A stretch of 64,000 nucleotides of DNA from Xylanibacter rarus. Lineage in GTDB: Bacteria > Bacteroidota > Bacteroidia > Bacteroidales > Bacteroidaceae. Numbering within the stretch: position 1 is the stretch's first letter; the number at the start of each line of letters is the position of its first letter. Both the position numbers and the translations under genes were made by a program. The DNA lies in the NCBI RefSeq assembly GCF_001275135.1, contig NZ_LFQU01000019.1, positions 18,737 to 82,736 on the forward strand. Direction: 5' to 3'. Positions 24,772 through 31,958 of the stretch are shown here, one piece after another. The notes below the pieces were generated by a model. The model was not told the origin of the DNA. It made no database searches and saw only the letters and a list, made by a program, of their open reading frames with translations.

Positions 24772-27570
24772 TCAGAACTTATACACGGCGCTCACTCCTA
24801 TGTTGCGGCCGGGCTTGTATACTCTTGTTATCTGCTCTACCTCGCGGCTTGTTCCGTTTGAGTAGTGAACGTCGGCAAACTGCTTGTAGTAGACTTTCTG
24901 TGCCAGCAGGTCGCGTATGCTTAGCTTCACTTCCCAGTGCTTGCCGAATTTCTTCGATGCCGAGAGGTCTATCACGTCGCGGGGCATCTCGTAGCTGTCG
25001 GGCACTCTCAGAGTCTCGTTGCCGCTTGTTGTTCCTTCGCTGCGTCCTACTCCGATTATTCGTTTGCCTATGCGGTTGTATAGCAGTGCTATGTCAAGCT
25101 GCATCTTGTCGTTCTTGTAGAATATTCCGGTGTTTACGAGGTAAGGCGACTGACCCTGCATGGGGCGGTTCTCCTCCTTTGAGCCTTCTTCAAACTTCAC
25201 GCGGCTCTTAATCAGCGCTCCGTTGAACGACCAGCTGAAGCCGGGCAGGCCTATGAACGAGAGATCCTTGCGTATGTCGAGCTCTATACCGTAGTTGTTG
25301 GCGCGCTTAGCGTTCATGTAAGAATACACAAGACTTGTTCCGCCCGTAACGGTGTAGGTCCACTCGATAGGTGAGTCGAAGTATTTGTAGAATGCCGCTA
25401 TTGAGATAAGCTCGCCCTTAGAGGGATAGAACTCGTAGCGGAAGTCGACGTTCTGTATGTAGCATGGCTTCAGGTCGGTGTTACCCTGCACGTCTGATGC
25501 CAGGTCGAAGTCGTAGAACACTGAGGGCGACACCTCGCGGAATTCAGGACGGTTGACCGTCTTGCCGTATGACAGACGCAGCTGGTGCTTGTCGTTAATC
25601 TTGTAGGTGGTGTTCACCGAGGGGAACAGGTCGCTGTACTCATAGTTGTGGCTGAAGGGGCTCTCGGCGTTGTCGCGTGTGTTTGTTATCAGCTCCATGT
25701 GGTCATATTCGTAGCGCAGTCCGGCGTAGATGTTCAGCTTGCCGAGCGGAATGTTGGCTGCGAAATATCCTGCTCCGAGATAGTTGTTGCCCTTATAGTT
25801 GTTGCGCATGTGCTGTTCCTCGAGCAGATACAGGCGGTCGGCACCGAAGTAGCTCTCGTCGCTGAGCATCTCCGACAGGTCGTTCTGGCGGAATCCGTCG
25901 GGCAGAGTGTTGCTGGCAGCGTTCCAGTTGTAGATAAAGTCGCGTGTGGTGTACTTACGTGTGCGGTATTCGCCGTAGGCTCCAAACTTGAGCGACGGTG
26001 TGAACGATCCGAACTTGAATTCGTGCTTGTCGTTCACTGCTGCCGAAACGATGTGCTCGTCGAGCTTTGTCCATTCGCGCGATATGTCGTTGGGGCTTGT
26101 CAGCTGCATCACTCCCGGCTCCAGAGCGTCGTTTATGAGATAGCGGCGGCGGTCGGGCACGTTGCGGTTGGCATAAGAGTAGCTTGCGCTCCAGTCGAGC
26201 TCATCCAGCGCAAAGGTGTGCTTTCCGGTTATCTGTCCGTTGTATGTGGTGCGGCTGCGGTAGTAATATTCAGCCGAGTTCTCGTTGTCCGACTGTGCGC
26301 TCAGTCCCTCGCGCCATGTGTAGCGGTCGTTGCCAATCTGGTTGAAGATGTTCTTCAGCTGATACTTGCTGTTGCCGTCGGCAGAAAGTAGGGTGAAGTT
26401 GAGCATGGCTCCCAGTCGCACGTTGTGGTTATACTGGTCGTCTACAGAGTAGCGCAGATAGTTCGACTGGTCTTTGTCGGCATCATACACGCCGTAGAGG
26501 TTGTTCTGCATGTCTTCATACTTGCGGTATTCGTTGCTGTAGTTGAAGGCAGCAATCATTCCGAGCTGGCGGTCGCCCAGTTTCCAGCGGCGTCCCAGCG
26601 AGCCCGACAGCTTCAGGTCGCCCAGCGGACTCATCGTCCTTACGCGCCAGTCGTTGTTAAGACCGTTGTTCAGCAGGTCGACACCGTTGCCGGCAATGCT
26701 GTTCATCGTGGCTTTTATGCCGCCGTTGAGTCCGCGCATGCCGCTGTCGAAACCGAGGAAGTCGGTGCCCGAGCCCTTGGCATACTTGAAGTCGGAGAAT
26801 GAAGAAATGTCGTTCCAATTGCCGCCGACAGACAGCTCGGCTGTGTTTTCCGCCGGAATGTCCTTTGTCGTTATGGTGATGAATCCGCCGGTGTAGTCAG
26901 CCGGATATTCGGGCGACGGCGTCTTCACAATCTGCATGTTGTCTATCTGTGAACTTGGAATAAGGTCGAACGAGAAAGCCCTTGAGTCGGCTTCCGAGCT
27001 AGGCACGGCTCCGCCGTTGATCCAAACGTTGTTGTAGCGCTGCGAGAGTCCGCGCACCATGACAAACTTGTCGTCGATGAGGCTCACGCCCGGCACTCGG
27101 CGTATCACCTCTCCTGCGTTAGTGTCCTGTGTCTTTGTTATTTCCTGTGCCGATACGTTGCTCACTATGACGGGACTGCTCTTGGTCATCTGTATTACCG
27201 CGATCTCCGTATTCTTCCTAGCCACGCCGGTAACCGTAACCTCCTTCAGCGTCTGTTCGTCGGGTGTGAGCTTTATCTCTAACACCTGTGGCTGAGCTTC
27301 AGCCCGAACCCCGTCAATTTTTTTAGTCTTGTAAGAGATGTATTTTATGGTTAAAGTATAATTTGCGTTTTCGTCGAGTCCGCTGAACGTGAACAGTCCG
27401 TCGATGTCTGTTGCAGCCGCTTTGGCCGTTCCTTCAATCTGCACGGTTGCTCCGATGAGCGCCTCGCCTGTCGTACTGTCTGTAACTTTTCCCTTAATGT
27501 CTGCCGCGTATGCTCTGAATGCTGTCAGGATGAATATCAGCGCCACGGCTAATCTTAACCTTTTAATCAT
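24772..27570 (-). CDS. TonB-dependent outer membrane receptor
   Basis: A 932-residue outer-membrane receptor. A signal peptide is followed by a carboxypeptidase-regulatory-like domain (about 25-110: IKGKVTDSTTGEALIGATVQ), a plug domain (QEITKTQDTNAGEVIRRVPG, then VRGLSQRYNNVWINGG), and a 22-strand-type barrel ending in aromatic YKF. It imports a ligand using TonB energy; there is no SusD homologue next to it, and the partner is the surface lipoprotein downstream. A -7 box (TAACTTTG) sits 32 bases upstream of the start. It is a TonB receptor of the type seen with beta-helix lipoproteins rather than the SusC type. Confidence 0.9.
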   Translation of the reverse strand: MIKRLRLAVALIFILTAFRAYAADIKGKVTDSTTGEALIGATVQIEGTAKAAATDIDGLFTFSGLDENANYTLTIKYISYKTKKIDGVRAEAQPQVLEIKLTPDEQTLKEVTVTGVARKNTEIAVIQMTKSSPVIVSNVSAQEITKTQDTNAGEVIRRVPGVSLIDDKFVMVRGLSQRYNNVWINGGAVPSSEADSRAFSFDLIPSSQIDNMQIVKTPSPEYPADYTGGFITITTKDIPAENTAELSVGGNWNDISSFSDFKYAKGSGTDFLGFDSGMRGLNGGIKATMNSIAGNGVDLLNNGLNNDWRVRTMSPLGDLKLSGSLGRRWKLGDRQLGMIAAFNYSNEYRKYEDMQNNLYGVYDADKDQSNYLRYSVDDQYNHNVRLGAMLNFTLLSADGNSKYQLKNIFNQIGNDRYTWREGLSAQSDNENSAEYYYRSRTTYNGQITGKHTFALDELDWSASYSYANRNVPDRRRYLINDALEPGVMQLTSPNDISREWTKLDEHIVSAAVNDKHEFKFGSFTPSLKFGAYGEYRTRKYTTRDFIYNWNAASNTLPDGFRQNDLSEMLSDESYFGADRLYLLEEQHMRNNYKGNNYLGAGYFAANIPLGKLNIYAGLRYEYDHMELITNTRDNAESPFSHNYEYSDLFPSVNTTYKINDKHQLRLSYGKTVNRPEFREVSPSVFYDFDLASDVQGNTDLKPCYIQNVDFRYEFYPSKGELISIAAFYKYFDSPIEWTYTVTGGTSLVYSYMNAKRANNYGIELDIRKDLSFIGLPGFSWSFNGALIKSRVKFEEGSKEENRPMQGQSPYLVNTGIFYKNDKMQLDIALLYNRIGKRIIGVGRSEGTTSGNETLRVPDSYEMPRDVIDLSASKKFGKHWEVKLSIRDLLAQKVYYKQFADVHYSNGTSREVEQITRVYKPGRNIGVSAVYKF

Positions 27571-27601
27571 ACTTTGAAATGCTTTCTATCGTTTACGGCT
27601 G

Positions 27602-27609
27602 CAAAGTTA
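27602..27609 (-). promoter_or_regulatory. Bacteroidetes -7 box (TAACTTTG) for the TonB receptor operon
   Basis: The minus strand reads TAACTTTG 32 bases before the receptor start. No clear -33 box at the usual spacing. Confidence 0.5.
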
Positions 27610-27772
27610 TATGCGGCATGTTGCAATAAGGTTAACGCCATGTTATGAAAGACTGACAAACGTGTTGCAATGGCGTAACGTTTATTTTCATTGTGTGACA
27701 GCTTCTACGCGGGCATAAATCATTGACGCAGGAATGAAATAAAAACGCCCTGCCGCCGTTCTTATAATATAT

Positions 27773-28804
27773 ATGATAACACTACTGCTGGCGGTCGCAC
27801 TGACGGCCGCGCCATACGACAGCACCTCGGTTGCCGCAGACGACACGATAGCGGCTAAAGACAGACTTAAGGCCGAGGCTTACCGGGCTAAGCGCGAGAT
27901 AGACAAGATACTCGACATGCGCGACAGCCGGGCGCGGAGCCGTGTAGACACAAACTATATTGAGCGCACGCCGCAGCGGCTGCGCTTCAGGCTCACGCTC
28001 AACGCCTCGGGCTCTGACGTACGCACGCGGGGCGTCAACGCCGACGGCAACTTCAATACGGAGATGAAGGCGCAGAACAAATACACCGTAAGTCTCAGCG
28101 CCGCTTACCGCGGACTGTCGCTCAGCGTGGCCATGAACCCGGCACATCTTGCGGGCGAGAAGAAAGACTATGAGCTGAACATGAACGCCTACGGCAACAA
28201 GTTGGGCGCCGACGTGATATTCCATTCGGCAAAGACTTTCGAGGGCAATGTCCACACTCAGCGCGGCGACATCAGCATACCGGCCGGACTGATAAGCCAG
28301 AACATGCTGACGCTCAACGCCTATTATGCCTTCAACGGCCGCCGCTTCTCTTATCCTGCCGTGTTCAGCCAGTCGTGGATGCAGAAGCGCAGCTGCGGAA
28401 GCCTCATGCTCGGCGCCTCGTTCATGGGCGGAGTGCTCAAGGCGCGCCACGACGACGTTATAGGCAACCCAGAGTCGAGGCTAAGCATACTCTGCGTCGG
28501 CTTAGGTGCAGGCTACGGCTACAACCTTGTGCTGCGTCACGGCTGGCTCATACATCTGTCGGCGCTGCCCGAACTTGTGGTCTACAGCCGAAGCCGGCTG
28601 ACAACAGGCGGCAGCCGCACCAGGATGCCCTACAGGTTTCCGAACATAATAGCCGTGGGGCGCATTGCCGTGATCAGGCATTTCGGCCGCTATTTCGCCG
28701 GGTTTACCTCTGTCGTAAACACCTCGCAGCTTGGCGACCGCGACGAGCTGCTGCTGAACATCACCAAGTGGCGCGCACGCATCTTTATAGGCATAAAGAT
28801 CTGA
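27773..28804 (+). CDS. DUF4421-like outer membrane protein
   Basis: A 343-residue protein with an N-terminal signal peptide (ITLLLAVALTAAPYDS) and a beta-strand-rich body whose pattern (DTNYIERTPQRLRFRLTL, YTVSLSAAYRGLSLSVAMNP, a strongly alternating C-terminal half ending in aromatic/charged residues) resembles DUF4421 family proteins of Bacteroidetes. These are predicted outer-membrane barrels of unknown role. It is divergent from the TonB receptor gene (202 bp between starts) and is not followed closely by another gene; the stop lies about 90 bp before the palindromic repeat. Confidence 0.7.
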   Translation: MITLLLAVALTAAPYDSTSVAADDTIAAKDRLKAEAYRAKREIDKILDMRDSRARSRVDTNYIERTPQRLRFRLTLNASGSDVRTRGVNADGNFNTEMKAQNKYTVSLSAAYRGLSLSVAMNPAHLAGEKKDYELNMNAYGNKLGADVIFHSAKTFEGNVHTQRGDISIPAGLISQNMLTLNAYYAFNGRRFSYPAVFSQSWMQKRSCGSLMLGASFMGGVLKARHDDVIGNPESRLSILCVGLGAGYGYNLVLRHGWLIHLSALPELVVYSRSRLTTGGSRTRMPYRFPNIIAVGRIAVIRHFGRYFAGFTSVVNTSQLGDRDELLLNITKWRARIFIGIKI

Positions 28805-28896
28805 GGCGTGCCGGCAGGATGTGAATAACTCTACACAGACGCTTTCGGCTTTTGGAACGCGTCGGCCGATGAATCTCGTATATTTTTTTGAACAGA

Positions 28897-29085
28897 AACT
28901 CGTCACTCGTCACATTCGTGTGTAAGACGTTGATAGTCAGTCTCTTGTAGTGTGACGAGTTGAAAATCCAACTCGTCACATAAGCGTCGCAAACCTGATG
29001 CGTGATGAGTTGAAACGGCAACTCGTCACACTGCAATGCGTTGATTGTCAGATGATTAAACCATTATGTGACGAGTGATGAGTTT
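28897..29085. repeat. Nested palindromic repeat element (about 190 bp)
   Basis: A 19-bp outer inverted repeat (28896-28914 with 29067-29085, one mismatch) encloses two hairpins: a perfect 12-bp stem TGTGACGAGTTG/CAACTCGTCACA (28951-28962, 28969-28980) and an 11-bp stem with one mismatch (29002-29012, 29019-29029). A direct repeat CGTTGATNGTCAG occurs at about 28928 and 29039. It resembles a MITE or REP-type element. Confidence 0.75.
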
Positions 29086-29384
29086 TTAGGAAAAATATTT
29101 TTTCGTACAGATTTGTTATATTTACTGATTTAGGTTGACCAGCTCTCCGCCTGCTCCTGACTGAGGTAGACTCAGCCCATGCAGGCAAAAGCTATCCTTT
29201 TGTGTCGTAAAAGACCACATTCTGCAGTCTGAAAGCATACCTTTCGCAAGGCAAAAGACCGCATATTGCCAGGCAAGGTTTTCGTCAGATTTTTCTTGAC
29301 ATAGCCCGTTATGCCTGCGAAAAATCTGACTAAAATCCGCTAAGCAAAAATACAGACCAAATCTTTATGCCCGATTTGGGATAA

Positions 29385-29424
29385 AAACACCGGAGGGACA
29401 TGCGTCATGCCGCATGCCCCTCCG
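29385..29424 (-). terminator. Terminator for the T9SS protein/peptide operon
   Basis: CGGAGGG (29391-29397) pairs with CCCTCCG (29418-29424) with an inner CATGCG/CGCATG stem; the A-run at 29383-29387 gives a U-tract on the minus strand. It is 60 bases past the stop of the 57-aa gene. Confidence 0.75.
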
Positions 29425-29483
29425 TCAAACTGAATCATAAAAAACATGTATTAAGCCGTATGCGGCCGATGCCGCATTGGGGG

Positions 29484-29657
29484 TTAATCTTCACCCCAGA
29501 TGCTCTTGTGCTCAGGCGCGAGCATAGGGTTGTCGCTGACTTCGTCGTTCCATCCGAGATCTGTATCTGATGTCGGGGGAATATTAGAGGCCTGCATCAG
29601 GTTGCCTTCAAACTTTACTTCTACTATTTTACATTCCGGTTTTATATACTTTTCCAT
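29484..29657 (-). CDS. Small peptide gene (57 aa) downstream of the T9SS protein
   Basis: An ATG at 29657-29655 opens a 57-codon frame ending at TAA (29486-29484). The product begins MEKYIKPECKIVEVKFEGNL and ends KSIWGED. Short Bacteroidetes peptides of the form M(K/E)KYIKP...IWG(D/E) are common beside surface-protein genes, and this is one by pattern. There is no signal peptide or membrane helix. It is 40 bp downstream of the T9SS protein gene on the same strand and is followed by a terminator, so it is probably the last gene of that transcript. Function unknown. Confidence 0.75.
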   Translation of the reverse strand: MEKYIKPECKIVEVKFEGNLMQASNIPPTSDTDLGWNDEVSDNPMLAPEHKSIWGED

Positions 29658-29697
29658 AATATGTTTCTCCTTTATCTGTCTTATTTAATGTTGTTGT

Positions 29698-31509
29698 TTA
29701 TTTCACTGCTACTTTCTTACCGCCTACGATGTATATGCCTTTGGGCAGCTTGTCGAGGCTCTTGCCTGCGTAGACGCCGGTTACGGTGTAAATCTTCTGG
29801 CTGTTGTCGTTGCCGTTCATAACGCCGTCTATGCCAGTTGTGCCGCCGTCGCCGTCGAGCGAGAAGCCTTCAGGAGCCTGCGATGCGTCTGTTATGTCGA
29901 TGGCAAGGAATGCGCGGTTGGCTGTGTATTCGAATGCTGCGCCGTCGGCTGCGCCCCAGTAGAATCCGCATTTGCCGTCGTTGCCAAGTGCAAGCTTGTA
30001 GTATTTAACGTTGGTTCCCTCAACAAATGTCATTCCGTCTGCGTCAACGTTGTCTGCGCCATAGAGCATGTTGCCTGCAGGAGCCGTTTCTTCAGATGTA
30101 GTGTAGTTCACAGTGTAGTCGCCTTTCTCGCCTTTAAGCACGATAGGAGTCTTAGCAGGAACAACAGTGCCCGGCTGATAGTTGTAGCTTACGGTGAGCT
30201 GGCTTGTCTCATTGTTGGCTTTAGTTACAATTCCGCCCTGCACATTTTCCGGCATTACAAACGCCTTGTCGGTGTAGTATGTGGCGAAGCCGGCGTCGGT
30301 GATATTAAATGCAACTTTTTTATAAAGTTGTACTTTTAAAGTTCCAGAGTCAGATGTATATAATCTAAAATCATTTGTATTACTATTATAACGAATTTCA
30401 CGATTACCATTAATGTTGGTAATTGAGGCATTTCCGTCTCTTGTAAATGATATATTCCAATTTGTATTTTTATTAATTGCGAATGAGGTGCTGCTTTCGT
30501 ATCCAATCTGACCTTGGATAGTTTCTAAGATATAGTTGCCGTCTGTTCCTTCTGATAAAACTATTTCATATGGATTTTCATTGTTGTTTTCCGTATCAAA
30601 TCTTGCAAAACCATCCTGCAAATATGTATTAGTAATGTTACCATGTCCATCTTCATCAATAAATCCAAGAGCAGTATTATTGCTTTCATTTATTATAACA
30701 TACGTAGCCCCTATGCTTATTTCGTCAATTGATGTTATCTTTTTATATACAGATTTTGTAAGATTAAGTTTTGTATATGTGGCTGATACCTCACTGCTAT
30801 TTTCCAATACTCCGTTAGGATCAACTGTTATGGCGCGTATTGTTGTTGTAGCATCTATAGTAAGTCCTTCGCTCGGAAATTCAGTTGAGTTGGCGTCGAG
30901 TGTAGCCTCCGGGTCTGTAGTATAAACAATCTTTCCGCCTTCAGTGGCTGTTGAGGCTGTAACGGTCAATGTGTTTGCGAACGATGTGCCTGATGCTGGA
31001 TTGAATGTCGGGGCTGAACATTGAGTGGTTGAAGATTCTTTAATATATGTAATGGCTATTTTTTGTATTTCGCAAGAACTTTTAGTGTTGAATGTAACTT
31101 TCTTTTCTTTCCCTGTCCATAAATTTCCATTCGTTTCGTTAAAGTATATTTTTGAACCTTCAAAGTCAATATTAGTTATATATCCGTCTGTTGGTGCTTC
31201 GAAAGAAATAGAACCTCCATTCGTATAGCATCTTAATGTATATTTTCCTTTGCTATTCCATATTCTTGTATATTCGGAACCTTTAGTACAGCTAAATGTA
31301 ATTTCTTGATATGTAAATGGGGTTGTAATGTTTACCCCCTTTCCACTTTCAGGTGGTGTAAAACCCATGTCGATAATACCCTCTTCTGTGGAGAAATCAA
31401 ATGTTACAGTTTTCGTCTCTTGTCCCCATACATTTACCGAGGCCAAGCACATAAGGGTCAGCAGCCAGAGCGCCAATCCTCTTCTTTGTGTGTGTAAAAG
31501 TTTTTTCAT
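29698..31509 (-). CDS. T9SS-sorted secreted protein with chitobiase-type beta domain
   Basis: A 603-residue protein with a signal peptide (LALWLLTLMCLASVNVWG, cut near WGQ). Residues about 30-155 form a beta-sandwich-like region with Trp/Gly-rich loops; 165-247 match a chitobiase/hexosaminidase C-terminal-like domain (SAPTFNPASGTSFANTLTV, then GKIVYTTDPEA, TTTIRAITVD); after a variable middle, the last 80 residues form a T9SS type A sorting domain (QKIYTVTGVYAGKSLDKLPK, then GIYIVGGKKVAVK). It would be exported by T9SS and placed on the cell surface. The middle (30,300-31,430) is strikingly AT-rich while the two ends are GC-rich, suggesting module swapping. A -7 box lies at 31628-31635. Confidence 0.82.
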   Translation of the reverse strand: MKKLLHTQRRGLALWLLTLMCLASVNVWGQETKTVTFDFSTEEGIIDMGFTPPESGKGVNITTPFTYQEITFSCTKGSEYTRIWNSKGKYTLRCYTNGGSISFEAPTDGYITNIDFEGSKIYFNETNGNLWTGKEKKVTFNTKSSCEIQKIAITYIKESSTTQCSAPTFNPASGTSFANTLTVTASTATEGGKIVYTTDPEATLDANSTEFPSEGLTIDATTTIRAITVDPNGVLENSSEVSATYTKLNLTKSVYKKITSIDEISIGATYVIINESNNTALGFIDEDGHGNITNTYLQDGFARFDTENNNENPYEIVLSEGTDGNYILETIQGQIGYESSTSFAINKNTNWNISFTRDGNASITNINGNREIRYNSNTNDFRLYTSDSGTLKVQLYKKVAFNITDAGFATYYTDKAFVMPENVQGGIVTKANNETSQLTVSYNYQPGTVVPAKTPIVLKGEKGDYTVNYTTSEETAPAGNMLYGADNVDADGMTFVEGTNVKYYKLALGNDGKCGFYWGAADGAAFEYTANRAFLAIDITDASQAPEGFSLDGDGGTTGIDGVMNGNDNSQKIYTVTGVYAGKSLDKLPKGIYIVGGKKVAVK

Positions 31510-31627
31510 AAAATTAGTGTTATAAATTAGTCGATTTTTTAATAGTTAATATCTTGTATTATATCTTATGCAGGTGAGATTTTGTGTGCCTCAAGAGATA
31601 ATTCAGAATTGTAATATATCCAAGGTG

Positions 31628-31635
31628 CAAATATA
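31628..31635 (-). promoter_or_regulatory. Bacteroidetes -7 box (TATATTTG) for the T9SS protein gene
   Basis: The minus strand reads TATATTTG 119 bases before the start codon, within AT-rich DNA. No convincing -33 element. Confidence 0.4.
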
Positions 31636-31776
31636 TGGATATAATTCCAATAAATATAAAAAATGTGAATAAATTATTGCTTTGAAACTAATTTATAATG
31701 AAAACGTAAAACTGTATATGTTACGTGCTTGTTTGTCGATTTGTTTTTGCGCCTTAATCTTATTCGTTATATGAGT

Positions 31777-31806
31777 TTTGCGGCATGTCGTGGCTTTATA
31801 CTTTTG
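31777..31806 (+). promoter_or_regulatory. Candidate promoter of the M16 peptidase gene
   Basis: TTTG (31777-31780) and TACTTTTG (31799-31806) are 18 bases apart, close to the Bacteroidetes consensus. The transcript would have a leader of about 145 bases; the TATTTTTG at 31883 is an alternative. Confidence 0.4.
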
Positions 31807-31958
31807 TAGGTAATAAAGCTAAAATGACGTTAAAGACTTTGTGTTTTGGCGTGCAGCAGGATGGCATAAATGCATATTTTATTATTTTTGTGGAAACATT
31901 AAACACCGGCGCTGTACGGGCTGTATTAGCTGCGACACGCCAAATATAATACGAGGAT

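Larger units (their letters stand above)
28805..29483. other. Non-coding interval with repeat element and terminator
   Basis: Between the DUF4421-like gene and the 57-aa peptide gene lie a nested palindromic element (28897-29085), an AT-rich stretch with no promoter box, and the terminator hairpin at 29385-29424. No convincing open frame or structured RNA was recognised in 29090-29380. Confidence 0.6.
31510..31958. other. Divergent intergenic region with promoters
   Basis: 449 bp between the T9SS protein and the M16 peptidase genes. It holds a minus-strand -7 box (TATATTTG, 31628-31635), a plus-strand promoter at 31777-31806 and a second -7-like TATTTTTG at 31883-31890. No open frame of credible length was seen. 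Confidence 0.55.

Noticed and set aside
28897-29085. GACGAG in the palindromic repeat matches the reported DnmA (YeeA) recognition sequence of B. subtilis
   Set aside because: Recognition by this organism's YeeA-like protein is unknown and the target-recognition region differs, so the match is probably chance.
28897-29085. Invertible promoter segment
   Set aside because: No TAnnTTTG box was found inside the repeat in either direction, and no recombinase gene is adjacent.
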